A stretch of DNA of 64,000 bases from DASWID01 sp049682815 (GCA_049682815.1 JBAUII010000079.1:1-64000), one strand, 5' to 3'. Shown: positions 37,298-46,450, counted from the stretch's first letter. Numbers and translations are program-made. The notes: a model not told the origin generated them from the letters alone.

Positions 37298-38125
37298 ATG
37301 AACGGCAAGGACAGATCAAGGGCGGTTATAATCGGCCTTTCTCTTATTGGTTTCATAGTTGCAGCTTATCTTACTTATCTCTACTATAACAAGGCGGAAA
37401 CAAGCTTTTGCGTTACGGGTTCGAGCTGCGATATTGTAAGATTGAGCGGTTATTCCTCGATTGATGGCATCCCTGTATCGCTTGTGGGTTTAATAGGTTA
37501 CTTTGGGTTATTCATAATTACTGTTTCAAATATACCAGATCGAATAAAATGGTTGACGCTTTATTTCGTATCCTTGCCTGGTTTGGTCTATTCAATTTAT
37601 CTTACATATGTAGAAGTATTCGTTTTAAAAGCGATATGTTCTTTCTGCTTACTTTCAGCGATCGTTATAACAGCTATTTTTATCTTAATTTTGTTTAAGA
37701 AGCCCATAGACCTTCGGGCAAATTTTTCAAAAATTTTGCCAATCAGCATCTTCATAGTCATCCTCGTTATCTTAGGGTCACTCTTTTTCAAAAATAGCGG
37801 TGAACTCAGGGCGACTACTGCAAATGATTATCAGGTTGGACTTGCAATTCACCTTAGAGAAATTGGGGCCACCATGTACGGGTCATTCCAGTGTCCTCAT
37901 TGTCTGGCACAGAAGCACTTTTTCGGAACGGCTTTTAATTTTATCAACTATGTCGAGTGTGATCCAAAAGGAAAGAATTCCGAGCCCTCACTTTGCATAT
38001 CTAAGGGCGTAACAAGTTATCCCACGTGGGAAATAGGAGGCAAATATTATCTTGGAGCAAAATCCCTGAAAGAACTAGCCAGAATTTCTGGATATAATAA
38101 CGACAGGACGCAAAACCAAAACTAG
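37298..38125 (+). CDS. VKOR-thioredoxin-like fusion (disulfide bond formation)
   Basis: A 275-aa membrane protein joining a vitamin K epoxide reductase (VKOR) domain to a thioredoxin-like domain. The VKOR part (1-~160) has four helices, a loop cysteine pair in SFCVTGSSCDIV, and the CxxC redox pair in AICSFCLLSAI. The thioredoxin part has MYGSFQCPHCLAQKHFF (CPHC). Such fusions replace DsbB/DsbA in bacteria without DsbB, using quinone to reoxidise the Trx domain. It begins 25 bp after the fadJ-like gene, but its function is unrelated, so that linkage may be incidental. Confidence 0.92.
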   Translation: MNGKDRSRAVIIGLSLIGFIVAAYLTYLYYNKAETSFCVTGSSCDIVRLSGYSSIDGIPVSLVGLIGYFGLFIITVSNIPDRIKWLTLYFVSLPGLVYSIYLTYVEVFVLKAICSFCLLSAIVITAIFILILFKKPIDLRANFSKILPISIFIVILVILGSLFFKNSGELRATTANDYQVGLAIHLREIGATMYGSFQCPHCLAQKHFFGTAFNFINYVECDPKGKNSEPSLCISKGVTSYPTWEIGGKYYLGAKSLKELARISGYNNDRTQNQN

Positions 38126-38478
38126 ATAATTAAGTCCCTGGGATCAAATAAAGAATCTAAATTTATGTACGTTCATAAGGTGTTCATTGCCTTTAGACAT
38201 AAGGTCGGAAGCATCGCTGTAATGTTACACGTTCAATAATCGGTATAATTTCCGCCAGAGAACCAGAAGCTTTAATCCAGCATTCCTTGTTATAATTCCG
38301 ACCTTGTCAGAGATCAATCCAAAGTGATTAGGAAACCTTAAGGCCTTAGAATAGATAAATTCTATCTCATTGAAATCATTATAATTATCTTAGTGGATGC
38401 TTGAAAACAAATACAAAGTGATTAATCTTTCTTAATGTATTTGATGTTAAATTTCTTTAGTTTTTGAGGAGACAGTTT
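38126..38478. other. Intergenic stretch before htpX
   Basis: About 350 bp with no supported gene. TATAATTTCCG-like strings occur twice (near 38245 and 38291). A 10-bp inverted repeat (38201-38210 with 38296-38305) is present but expected by chance at this distance. GAGGAGA at 38466-38472 is the htpX ribosome site. Confidence 0.4.
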
Positions 38479-39345
38479 ATGAATACGTTAAAAAGCGTAA
38501 TGCTCTTGGCAGTACTTTCCGCCATACTAATATGGGCAGGCGGTGCAATAGGGGGTAAGAACGGGGCTCTAATCGCATTAATGATTGCTGGAGTTATGAA
38601 CTTCATCAGTTATTGGTGGAGTGACAAGATTGTACTATCAATGTATGGTGCGAAAGAGGTTGCCCATGACGAGGCGCCGGAACTGTATAATACCGTACAG
38701 GAACTGGCACAAAACGCCGGGCTTCCCATGCCCAAAGTTTACATCACACCACAAGACGCACCTAACGCATTTGCAACGGGTAGGAATCCTGAGCATTCGG
38801 CCGTAGCTGTAACAAACGGTATATTGAAACTACTCAGCCGCGAAGAACTGAAGGGTGTCCTGGCACACGAGTTAACCCATGTAAAGAATCGGGATATTTT
38901 AATTGGTACTATTGCAGCGACAATTGCGGGCGCAATCAGCTATCTTGCCTATATGGCCCAGTGGGCAGCGATATTTGGGGGAGCCGGGGGAAACGGAAGG
39001 GGTAGAGGGAATATCTTTACACTGCTTGTAATGATGATAGTTGCTCCTCTGGCGGCGATGATTATACGTATGGCAATATCACGGACAAGAGAATATGGAG
39101 CGGACAAAGGCGGTGCACAGATCTGTGGTAACCCTTTATATCTAGCAAATGCACTGAGAAAACTAGGTCAGGTTTCTGGAAGAATACCTCTGGGGGTCAA
39201 CGAACAAGTAGCCGAATCAACCGCTCACATGCTAATTGTTAGTCCACTTTTCGGCGGTGGTTTTGCGTCACTGTTCAGTACGCACCCACCTATCGAAGAT
39301 AGGATAGCAAGACTTGAGGCAATGGTTGGTGGGAGTTCAATTTAA
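38479..39345 (+). CDS. htpX: HtpX membrane metalloprotease
   Basis: A stress-linked inner-membrane zinc protease that removes misfolded membrane proteins. I choose ATG 38479 (MNTLKSVML), with GAGGAGA 6 nt upstream, giving 288 aa; a TTG at 38464 overlaps that site. The zinc motif HELTH follows LKGVLAHE, and the third ligand Glu is in SRTREYGADKGGA. Two N-terminal helices and two central helices are seen, as in M48 HtpX proteins. FSTHPPIEDRIARLEAM closes the domain. Confidence 0.95.
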   Translation: MNTLKSVMLLAVLSAILIWAGGAIGGKNGALIALMIAGVMNFISYWWSDKIVLSMYGAKEVAHDEAPELYNTVQELAQNAGLPMPKVYITPQDAPNAFATGRNPEHSAVAVTNGILKLLSREELKGVLAHELTHVKNRDILIGTIAATIAGAISYLAYMAQWAAIFGGAGGNGRGRGNIFTLLVMMIVAPLAAMIIRMAISRTREYGADKGGAQICGNPLYLANALRKLGQVSGRIPLGVNEQVAESTAHMLIVSPLFGGGFASLFSTHPPIEDRIARLEAMVGGSSI

Positions 39346-39364
39346 AAGACCGCTTTTAAGCTGA

Positions 39365-39766
39365 TTAAGATTCCTCTTTTTCAAGCGCCAGCGCGGCAGA
39401 ATTGATACAGTAACGCAGATTTGTTGGTTTGGGTCCATCCGGGAAAACATGCCCTAAATGGGCATCGCACATATTGCACATTAGTTCTATTCTCTGCATT
39501 CCAAAGCTATTATCTGTTTCCTCTTTAATGTTTTCCTCGTTAACAGGAGCCCAAAAACTGGGCCACCCTGTTCCCGATTCAAATTTGGTCTCAGAGCTGA
39601 AAAGTTCAGCACCGCAACATACACACCTGTAGATACCCTTTTCTTTTGAGTTGTTATATTCACCTGAGAATGGTCTTTCCGTTCCTTTTTTCCTCGTGAT
39701 ATGGTACTGCTCCGGTGTGAGCATGTTCTTCCACTCCTCATCTGATTTTATAATCTTTTTTGTCAT
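39365..39766 (-). CDS. msrB: MsrB, methionine-R-sulfoxide reductase
   Basis: Repairs methionine-R-sulfoxide. The protein is 133 aa. Zinc-binding cysteine pairs are in YRCVCCGAELF and MCNMCDAHLGHVF, and the catalytic Cys is in RYCINSAAL near the C-terminus. GTGWPSFWAP is the conserved substrate loop. There is no signal peptide, so it acts in the cytoplasm. It is convergent with htpX with a 19-bp gap. Confidence 0.96.
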   Translation of the reverse strand: MTKKIIKSDEEWKNMLTPEQYHITRKKGTERPFSGEYNNSKEKGIYRCVCCGAELFSSETKFESGTGWPSFWAPVNEENIKEETDNSFGMQRIELMCNMCDAHLGHVFPDGPKPTNLRYCINSAALALEKEES

Positions 39767-39846
39767 GTTCTCAACTCCTTTTTACTCGCTTTCAATTATC
39801 GATATTGAGATAATATTTGTTGACAAATAAATCAGGATTTGCCTCA

Positions 39847-40164
39847 CTAATTAATGCTTTTAGGGAGATATAAGCCCTCAACGAGATCGGAAAAGAAGTC
39901 ATCTTTCTCGGGATGGTTTATTGGTTCGTCTGACTTGTCAGGTTCTAGATTTCGCTCTGCGAGATATGTTCGGTCAGAGGAATGATGCACCAACACGTGA
40001 TACCAAGGCTTGTCTTTCGGGGGACGGGAACGTGCCACGATCGCATACCATTCTTCCGATCCCTTAAAGACTTCATCTACGTCTATAATCACGCCACGGT
40101 AATCAAACATCTTATGGTGTACTGTTTGACCAATAGAGAATTTCGGACTTCTTTCTGAAGACAT
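39847..40164 (-). CDS. hspQ: HspQ/YccV-like protein
   Basis: A 105-aa protein with the YccV/HspQ domain (once called hemimethylated-DNA-binding). KFSIGQTVHHKMFDYRGVIIDVD at the N-terminus, PWYHVLVH in the middle and TYLAERNLEPD match the family. In E. coli HspQ is a Lon specificity factor and substrate. It lies next to msrB and near htpX, so a small protein-quality cluster is suggested. Confidence 0.88.
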   Translation of the reverse strand: MSSERSPKFSIGQTVHHKMFDYRGVIIDVDEVFKGSEEWYAIVARSRPPKDKPWYHVLVHHSSDRTYLAERNLEPDKSDEPINHPEKDDFFSDLVEGLYLPKSIN

Positions 40165-40208
40165 TGTATATCAGTTAGCGATAAGTCTTAATAATATACT
40201 AAATGGAA

Positions 40209-40856
40209 CTAAGATTCCAAAAATCTTTTTGCGGTCATTATCTCATTCTTCACAAGCTCGTGATCTCTACCATGCCTAAATATTTCAACGTTGGCTCCGC
40301 ATTGTTTCAAGAGTTTGGCTAACTCTAAAGATTCACCCGGCTTTACGATAGTGTCATACCTACCACATGTAATCAACACCCTATTGTTTACTAAATCCAG
40401 CGGTGTTCGCGGAATGAATGGTAATCCCGGATGAAATAAAACAGCTCTTTTGATAATACCAGGATGGGTGAGAATAACACCAGCAGCAATGCTCGCTCCG
40501 TTTGAATAACCAATAACTGAAAGCCTGTTCAAATCAAATTTATAGCGCTCAGAAGCTTTTATTATAAAATCAGCTAATTCCTCTGTTCTTAGCTTTACGT
40601 CATCAAGATTGAAAACGCCATCGGGTGATCTCAAACAGAATCTATTCGACCCATTTTCAAAAACATTTCCTCTTGGGCTGAGAATGGCGGCCCCAGGGGA
40701 AATTCTTCTGCCAATATTAATTAGGTAGTTTTCGTCTCCACCAGTTCCATGTAATAGTAAAATCACTTCATTTATCTTTGTTGAAGAAGGTATGAAATGA
40801 TGAATGAATCCTAATTCTTTTTTGTTAATTCTACGTGTTGGGGCGCTTATGCTCAT
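40209..40856 (-). CDS. Alpha/beta hydrolase, phospholipase/carboxylesterase (MhqD-like)
   Basis: A 215-aa hydrolase. The oxyanion segment is LLLHGTGGDEN, the nucleophile serine is in VIGYSNGASIA, a likely acid is in CGRYDTIVKPGES, and the histidine is in GRDHELVKNE. This order and size fit the carboxylesterase type 2 family, including MhqD. ATG 40856 is preferred to a TTG at 40868. It follows the tenA-like gene within 14 bp, so they are likely one operon. The substrate is unknown. Confidence 0.8.
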   Translation of the reverse strand: MSISAPTRRINKKELGFIHHFIPSSTKINEVILLLHGTGGDENYLINIGRRISPGAAILSPRGNVFENGSNRFCLRSPDGVFNLDDVKLRTEELADFIIKASERYKFDLNRLSVIGYSNGASIAAGVILTHPGIIKRAVLFHPGLPFIPRTPLDLVNNRVLITCGRYDTIVKPGESLELAKLLKQCGANVEIFRHGRDHELVKNEIMTAKRFLES

Positions 40857-40870
40857 AACAATGAACAAAC

Positions 40871-41527
40871 TTACTGAAGTAAATTAGTCCCTTCTCTATT
40901 TTCTGAATACGCCATATCCCAGAATTGGGACTCATAATTTGCAGTAATTAGAAATGCTTTCTCCACAGATCTTAACTGCCGTTCCGGGATACCTTTTAAA
41001 AGTCGATTAAGCGTCTTCTCAATCCAGCTAACGTATTTTTTAAATTCATCGCCAGTCCACCGGTCGATAAAAGCTTTATAGGGATTATTCTTCTTTGACA
41101 ATCTTTTTACACTGCTCCATGAATCAAAATACGCCTTCTCCGCACACCAAAGCGCGGCAAAGGATTCTTCAAAACCTTTTGTGAGTGCTGTACTGACCAG
41201 GAAGTCTACATATGATCTACAAACATTTGTCGGTACAAGGCGCGATGAAAGCCCGCTTTTATATCTTTCAAACATTTTGAGCTCATTCTTTAAAGCCACG
41301 AATGAATCGGCTAGCACAAGAGATATCTCATAATCAGGCGACTTTACTTGAAGCGCTCCTAGAAACCTAATTGCCTCTCGAACAAAAATGTAATCCTGGG
41401 TTAACCAGAAGTCGAAGATTTCTCTCTTGATTGTTCCGTTTCCAACCTGTATCAAGAAGGGATGTGAGATCATCTTTTTCCATTCTTTTTCTGCTTTCTT
41501 GAGAAGTTTTGTTGAATTTTTCATCAT
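40871..41527 (-). CDS. TenA/THI-4 family protein (thiaminase II-like)
   Basis: A 218-aa all-helical protein of the TenA family, which salvages thiamin pyrimidine or is a related hydrolase. The WLTQDYIFVREA segment holds the Asp that contacts the pyrimidine. FAALWCAEKAYFDSWSSV occupies the usual catalytic-Cys region but with the Cys next to AEK. ESQFWDMAY near the C-terminus supplies the conserved Glu. The altered cysteine context suggests the TenA_E or another subgroup. No thiamin biosynthesis gene is adjacent, so its substrate is open. Confidence 0.78.
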   Translation of the reverse strand: MMKNSTKLLKKAEKEWKKMISHPFLIQVGNGTIKREIFDFWLTQDYIFVREAIRFLGALQVKSPDYEISLVLADSFVALKNELKMFERYKSGLSSRLVPTNVCRSYVDFLVSTALTKGFEESFAALWCAEKAYFDSWSSVKRLSKKNNPYKAFIDRWTGDEFKKYVSWIEKTLNRLLKGIPERQLRSVEKAFLITANYESQFWDMAYSENREGTNLLQ

Positions 41528-41570
41528 GGCTTAAACGTATAAGACATAAAACGACTCAGAATCCAATATC

Positions 41571-42275
41571 TTAATCCTTCTTCTGTTTCTTTTTTACTGC
41601 CTCGACGATCGGGAATATGCACTTAGGAGCTCCGTAACCCTGGCTTCTGTATCGCGATGTATCAAAACTAAACCCGTGCTTTTGAGGGTCAATCATATTG
41701 AACCAAATCGAGTCGATCTGACAAAGAACAGGGGTGAGAAATGGGGCATTATGCGCCGTAAAAAAGCTATGATAAAAGCAACGTTGGATCTCAATTGAAA
41801 AACTACCCCCTTCCTTTCCGTGCTCGTGGGGGGCTCTCCATTTAAACGTTGTTCCATACTGTTTCATGAGCCATCTGAAAATGTTATAAAGACGGTCAGG
41901 GTTATTTCGGCTGCTGGTTAGCATTGATTTTAGTGAAAAACTCATGGACATCGTATCAACACCTTCCATCATGGCACGTTCGAGTAACTGTATCGTCGCT
42001 TTTTGAGCACCGACCTCTGGCAACAAAACCCTGTATGCCGTGACTATGTGTGAAGTCAATTCAAGATGACCCCTGGATGGCGCATCCTCTATGAGTTTCT
42101 CATCACATGACTGAATTCTGCGGGCCTCTTCTCTAATCTCTCTAATCATAGGCGAGGGATTTTTGTTGAGACGGGTCCTAATTTCCGATCTCAAGCCGTT
42201 TAAGAACAATTGACGTGCCCTGTGACCAAATACCCAGTGTCTAATGAAATTACCGCCAGTCATTAAACCATTCAT
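41571..42275 (-). CDS. L-2-amino-thiazoline-4-carboxylate hydrolase-like protein (tentative)
   Basis: A protein of about 234 aa, starting at the ATG at 42275; the frame is open to 42320 through a TTG. The pattern TAYRVLLPEVGAQKA, then CFYHSFFTAHNAPFLTPVLCQID with following DSIWFNMI, and a final YGAPKCIFPIV fits the ATC-hydrolase family (PF14196): paired Cys and Asp plus a late G-x-x-x-C. The early region (RHWVFGHRARQLF) is basic. No thiazoline-pathway genes are nearby, so the substrate is uncertain. A TATAAT on the minus strand at 42340-42335 with TTGCGG 17 bp away could be its promoter. Confidence 0.45.
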   Translation of the reverse strand: MNGLMTGGNFIRHWVFGHRARQLFLNGLRSEIRTRLNKNPSPMIREIREEARRIQSCDEKLIEDAPSRGHLELTSHIVTAYRVLLPEVGAQKATIQLLERAMMEGVDTMSMSFSLKSMLTSSRNNPDRLYNIFRWLMKQYGTTFKWRAPHEHGKEGGSFSIEIQRCFYHSFFTAHNAPFLTPVLCQIDSIWFNMIDPQKHGFSFDTSRYRSQGYGAPKCIFPIVEAVKKKQKKD

Positions 42276-42414
42276 GATTAGCTGTTTAGTAGTGATCGTT
42301 AAAATACAATATGTAAACAATCATGATTTTCTCAATTATAATACCTCGTCATCACTTCCGCAATTTGGAATAAGTAATTCTTCGGAGATTAGAAAAAAAG
42401 GATTTACGATTTTA

Positions 42415-43330
42415 TTGTCTAAAGATAATCATTACTGGTACGTGATTGTAGCTGCCGTTCTATACGGTACGATTACCGCAGGAGGACAATTTTTTATTAA
42501 TCTGGGTCTATCGCTCTTTGAAATTTCTATTTACCGCGCACTCTTAACGAGTTTAATCCTTCTTCCTATCGTTCTGATAAAACGTGAATATCTGATAAAA
42601 AAAGAAATGCTCTTCTTCTTCGTTGTGTACGGATTAATTGGAGGGCTCTTAGAATTAGCGATGTTCGGGGGTATAGCATTAGGTGTGCATGTTGCTGTCG
42701 TCGCACTTCTTCTCTACACGCAACCCATATGGACCATTGCGTTCGGAAGGTTATTGCTTAGAGAAGGAATAACAACTAAGAAATTGATAGCAGTCGTGAT
42801 AGCCATGTCCGGAATTATTCTGCTCGTTAAACCCTGGGGAATAAAAAATGTCAAATCTTTAACTGGGATTGTTGTTTCCTTGGTCTCAGGTGTTCTATTG
42901 TCACTGTGGGTGATATGGGGAAGAAAAAGTGTGCTTCAAAAACAGCATTTTGTAACAACTACAATTGGCTGGACCGGCGTCTCCGTAATTTGGCTTATGT
43001 TACTCTGGCCGATCTTTTATTATTTTTTTCCCATACGCCATTATAACAAGGATAAGTGTTAATTTGCCAATAGTATTTCTGCTCTATCTCTTGATATATG
43101 CCTCGATTGGTGGGGTAATACCACATTTATTACTTTACAGAGGCTTCAAAAAGATAGAAGCCTCTGTCGCAGGGATACTTCTATTACTGGAGCCTATTAG
43201 TGCTTCTATACTCGCAGCTTTATTCTTTGATCAACCCATTGGCCTATATATTATCTGTGGGGGTGCGCTTATACTACTTTCCAATTATTTTGTAACAAGG
43301 TCGAGAAGTAACATAATACCAACCCTATAA
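42415..43330 (+). pseudogene. EamA/DMT-family transporter, frameshifted
   Basis: Two adjacent frames together make one drug/metabolite transporter of ten helices. The first runs from about 42415 to a stop at 43060-43062 and covers helices 1-8 (VLYGTITAGGQFFINLG..., ALGVHVAVVALLLYTQPIW). The second, one base out of frame, gives YAIITRISVNLPIVFLLY, then GGVIPHLLLYRGFKKIEAS and LEPISASILAALFF, the typical last repeat. The shift falls in or beside a run of seven T (43023-43029); deleting one T joins the frames. The start is uncertain; TTG 42415 or an upstream ATG at 42244 are candidates. It is either a recent inactivation or a sequencing error. Confidence 0.75.
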
Positions 43331-43382
43331 CCCCAGACCAATGGTCTTCGTCACACAAACTCACAATTGATCACAACATTGA

Positions 43383-44018
43383 TTATTTCGGGTTAGCCAT
43401 GATATATTGAGTACCGGACGATGATGCGGAGTGGCATTCTATGCATTCGGCAACTTTACCGGCTAGAATTATAGTCTCTCCATCCCTTTCCATTTTCACT
43501 GGCTTTCCATCCGGTGCAAATTTTACCCAGAACCAGTTTTCGTGTTCAGGGTCAAACGGCACCAGGTTATACATAACAGTAATGGCTTCAAGCGTTTTAT
43601 CCTCCATGTAATTTTCCATCGCAATAATTGTTCCAGGCGGTAGCTGTTTTTCCCTTTTGACAACCGCTTCATAACCGATTGCATTTATATATGTGGTGAG
43701 TAGAGCACCGTGTGGGTCTGACCCTTTGTATAGAGTTTCCTTCCCTGGCCACATATTCCAGCGATCTCTGTAATTCTCCGTCTTCATAAGTTTCCAGAGA
43801 TCAGCGGCGATCTCTTTGGGAGCCTTTGATTGTTCTTCCTTTTCATGCTCTTCGTGCATCTTCTCGACCTTCTGTTCAATCTCAGGAACCACACCGTCTG
43901 ATTTCTCTTCGTTAATTTCGGTATCTTCACCGCTCTCATTTGAACTTTTCTGATCCTTACAGCCGGCATAGAAAAAACCGATTGTCAAAACAACAAGAAT
44001 TAACATGAGCTTGTACAT
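43383..44018 (-). CDS. Lipoprotein with cytochrome P460-like heme domain
   Basis: A 211-aa lipoprotein, lipobox FYAGC, followed by an acidic linker (to ~80). The remaining domain has LYKGSDPHGALLTTYINAI, LPPGTIIAMENYMEDKTL, WFWVKFAPDGKPV and a C-terminal CIECHSA (C-x-x-C-H heme site). This order matches the cytochrome P460 family (PF16694). The start at 44018 is supported by AGGGGG 7 nt upstream. Residues for the unusual P460 Lys-heme link cannot be assigned here. Some family members oxidise hydroxylamine, but no other nitrogen genes are seen. Confidence 0.75.
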   Translation of the reverse strand: MYKLMLILVVLTIGFFYAGCKDQKSSNESGEDTEINEEKSDGVVPEIEQKVEKMHEEHEKEEQSKAPKEIAADLWKLMKTENYRDRWNMWPGKETLYKGSDPHGALLTTYINAIGYEAVVKREKQLPPGTIIAMENYMEDKTLEAITVMYNLVPFDPEHENWFWVKFAPDGKPVKMERDGETIILAGKVAECIECHSASSSGTQYIMANPK

Positions 44019-44057
44019 TAGTACGCCCCCTTTTGAAAAATTATTGATGAGCTTCAT

Positions 44058-44447
44058 CTTACAACATATTGCCTGCTTATTGAAGATAGATACTAAGTTT
44101 TTTCAGAGTAGTTGCGGTAAGCGAACTGATAACACCAGATCCCAACCACGATTTTTTCTGCAAAACGGATGTTATGTCTAATTATGACTCAATAGACCGC
44201 TTAATTATCTGTATGAAGTCCGTCTTTAAACCAAACAAGGGATAGACGGGACATTCTTGTCCCGCATTCTAATCCAATGAATTTTCCTAAAAACAGGGTT
44301 CGAAAACCCCGGCTATCCAGCGCTGGGGGAATTCTAAGTTGTTTCATAGTAATAATATCTTTTATTAAACTGAAGACTTGATGTAATCTGCTTAATTTAT
44401 GACAAAAGTGTCACCGGTAATTTATTCGGATTCATTAAAAATTGTCC
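44058..44447. other. Intergenic stretch between the P460-like and Hsp20 genes
   Basis: About 390 bp without a supported gene. It holds a perfect hairpin, CGGGACA/TGTCCCG (44247-44264), and a T-arm-like GGGTTCGAAAACCCC (44306-44320) that is not part of a full tRNA. Confidence 0.4.
44247..44264. repeat. Perfect CGGGACA/TGTCCCG hairpin
   Basis: A 7-bp perfect stem with a TTCT loop. It resembles small palindromic intergenic repeats seen in many bacteria. It belongs to a set of G/C-rich hairpins in this window (also 28646, 28887 and 45003). Confidence 0.6.
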
Positions 44448-44475
44448 TTGACTTCCACTAGACCGTGATTAATTT
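44448..44475 (+). promoter_or_regulatory. Probable promoter of the Hsp20 gene
   Basis: TTGACT (44448-44453) and TAATTT (44470-44475), spacer 16 bp, about 40 bp before the start. GGAGG immediately upstream of the ATG (44515) is the ribosome site. It looks like a sigma-70 site; I see no clear heat-shock sigma consensus. Confidence 0.5.
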
Positions 44476-44514
44476 CTACCCATAATAAAAAAACCAATTT
44501 AGGAGGTAGTTAGC

Positions 44515-44973
44515 ATGAGATTAGGATTATCCGTTTGGGAACCCTATAAGGGTCTAAATTTATTTAGTGAGACTTTTCAGAAAATATTTGACGATACAGC
44601 CAAGACTCTTTCGGGATTTGGAATTGAAGATCTCGGCACTGGTAGCTGGGCACCAAGGGTAGATATATATGAGACTAAAGATAGTTATATCGTAAGTGCC
44701 GACCTTCCAGGTATAAAGAAAGAGGACATTGGAATCGATCTCAAAGATAACATACTGACAGTAAGGGGTGAAAAGAAATTTGAAGAGAAGTCTGATAAAG
44801 ACAATTATGTGAGAGTAGAGCGAAAATATGGAAAGTTTGTAAGACGCTTTGGCCTCTCGGATAATGTTGAGGCGGGTAAGATCAAGGCCAGTTATAAAGA
44901 TGGTGTACTGGAGATCAAGATTCCGAAGAGAGAAGAAGCGACAACAAAGCCAGTTAGAGTTGAAGTTAACTAA
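44515..44973 (+). CDS. Hsp20/alpha-crystallin small heat-shock protein
   Basis: A 152-aa ATP-independent chaperone. The alpha-crystallin domain spans ~45-145: WAPRVDIYETKDSYIVSADLPG opens it, NILTVRGEKKFEE is the middle strand, RRFGLSDNVEAGKIKASYKDGVLEIKIPK closes it. The C-terminal tail ends VRVEVN, with a V-x-V in place of the usual I-x-I oligomer motif. It is a single gene with its own promoter and a downstream hairpin terminator. Confidence 0.95.
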   Translation: MRLGLSVWEPYKGLNLFSETFQKIFDDTAKTLSGFGIEDLGTGSWAPRVDIYETKDSYIVSADLPGIKKEDIGIDLKDNILTVRGEKKFEEKSDKDNYVRVERKYGKFVRRFGLSDNVEAGKIKASYKDGVLEIKIPKREEATTKPVRVEVN

Positions 44974-44998
44974 CGCATAATTTAACTCTAAACTACAA

Positions 44999-45026
44999 GC
45001 TGCCCCGTCTTAATAGACGGGGTAGC
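44999..45026. terminator. Hairpin terminator after hsp20
   Basis: GCTGCCCCGTCT (44999-45010) pairs with AGACGGGGTAGC (45015-45026) around a TAAT loop, with one G-T wobble. A strong 12-bp stem lies 26 bp past the stop. A T-rich but interrupted tail follows. Confidence 0.7.
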
Positions 45027-45179
45027 ATAAGCCATATTATTTACCGGTTTGGATTTCGGCTAGTATCTACTATTGAAATAAAAATCGAGCTTGCTTCTTG
45101 TTAAAACGCCTTTTCGGATTTATAATTATTATTTTAATTCCATCAATGTTAAGGGATCAGGGAACGGGGCGAGGAAGAT

Positions 45180-46187
45180 ATGAAGCTAAAAATTCTCTTC
45201 TTTTTATTGTCCATTGTAACGGGATTTTGGGTTAGTTATCCAGCCTATAGCTTTACGACTTCTTTAATGATCACCGCGGTTATAGGTGCCATTACACTTG
45301 CTGTAATGATCGGGATAGAGCTAGTTATTAAAAATTTCCCAACAAATTCAACTTTAGGATTAGCAATCGGTATCGTAACTGCCTCGCTTACCTTCTTTGC
45401 GATCATAGAGATCATCCAGGCATTGAACATTTCAACGGATATATCAAAGTACATATCTGTGTTCATTTTTATATTACTTTTTTACCTAGGCATATCTCAG
45501 GGGATAAAAAAAGGCTATGAAGCTGATCGACAGGGAAGAAGGGTTACTGCGAAGAGCGGACCATCGAGCACAAAGATTCTAGACACTAGTGCTATCATCG
45601 ACGGAAGAATCGCAGATGTGGCTGAAGCCGGGTTTATCGATGGGGTTCTGATAGTGCCAAAATTCATAATAAAAGAACTCCAGTACATAGCTGATTCCAC
45701 TGATCCTATCAAACGCGTCAGAGGCAGGCGAGGGCTCGATGTTCTTAAAAGGATGCAGCAAGAGATTCCAAACGTTGTCATAAAGATAACAAGCCACGAT
45801 TTTCCGAAAATTAATGAAGCTGATTTAAAACTCGTTGAACTCGCTAAGAGGTTAAAAGGGGTAATAGTCACTAATGATTATAATCTCAATAAGGTTGCTG
45901 GACTTCATGGGGTAAAGGTGCTTAACCTCAATCAGTTATCCAGTGCCCTCAAGCCAGTGGTACTACCTGGAGAGGCTCTGAGGATAAGTGTTGTCAAGGA
46001 AGGAAAGGAGGAAAATCAAGGTATAGGTTATCTTGAAGATGGAACTATGGTTGTCGTTGACGATGGTAAGAGATACGTAGGTAAAGATATAGAGGTTTCT
46101 GTTACCAGCGTTCTTCAGACCCCTACAGGACGTATGATATTCTCGAAGGTTATTGAACGAGGTATGGTCTCTGGATTAAAAGCCTGA
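45180..46187 (+). CDS. PIN-TRAM membrane protein (YacL-like)
   Basis: A 335-aa protein. Four N-terminal membrane helices (1-~110) lead to a PIN nuclease domain (LDTSAIIDGRIADVAEAGF, FIIKELQYIADSTDP, VIVTNDYNLNKVA) with the acidic residues for metal, and a C-terminal TRAM domain (RISVVKEGKEENQGIGYLEDGTMVVVDDG, GRMIFSKV). It is the Bacillus YacL type, often next to isoprenoid and cell-wall genes; here ispF follows. RNase activity is likely but the target is unknown. Confidence 0.93.
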   Translation: MKLKILFFLLSIVTGFWVSYPAYSFTTSLMITAVIGAITLAVMIGIELVIKNFPTNSTLGLAIGIVTASLTFFAIIEIIQALNISTDISKYISVFIFILLFYLGISQGIKKGYEADRQGRRVTAKSGPSSTKILDTSAIIDGRIADVAEAGFIDGVLIVPKFIIKELQYIADSTDPIKRVRGRRGLDVLKRMQQEIPNVVIKITSHDFPKINEADLKLVELAKRLKGVIVTNDYNLNKVAGLHGVKVLNLNQLSSALKPVVLPGEALRISVVKEGKEENQGIGYLEDGTMVVVDDGKRYVGKDIEVSVTSVLQTPTGRMIFSKVIERGMVSGLKA

Positions 46188-46450
46188 ACTAGCTCTAATC
46201 ATTTCACTTTCCTAATTTTCCGAATTGATCGCCAGCATCTAGACAAATTGCCGATCACCCTGGATCGAGCGATTTGTTCGTCGCAAAAACCGGTCATATT
46301 TAATCAAGAAATTAAGAACGTTCGATTGTTGAGTAGAGTAGGGGAGGGAAGAAGTCAGTTCGACAGACGATGACTGATCATATGAAATTAATTGAAAAAG
46401 TTCCCGACTTTAGCAGTATACTTTACATACGTTAACTAGCGAGGTATTCA

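Noticed and set aside
38201..38305. 10-bp inverted repeat AAGGTCGGAA / TTCCGACCTT before htpX
   Set aside because: With 85 bp between arms, several such pairs are expected by chance in 64 kb.
44306..44320. T-arm-like GGGTTCGAAAACCCC suggesting a tRNA or fragment
   Set aside because: No acceptor, D-arm or anticodon arm at the right distances on either strand; it folds as a simple hairpin.
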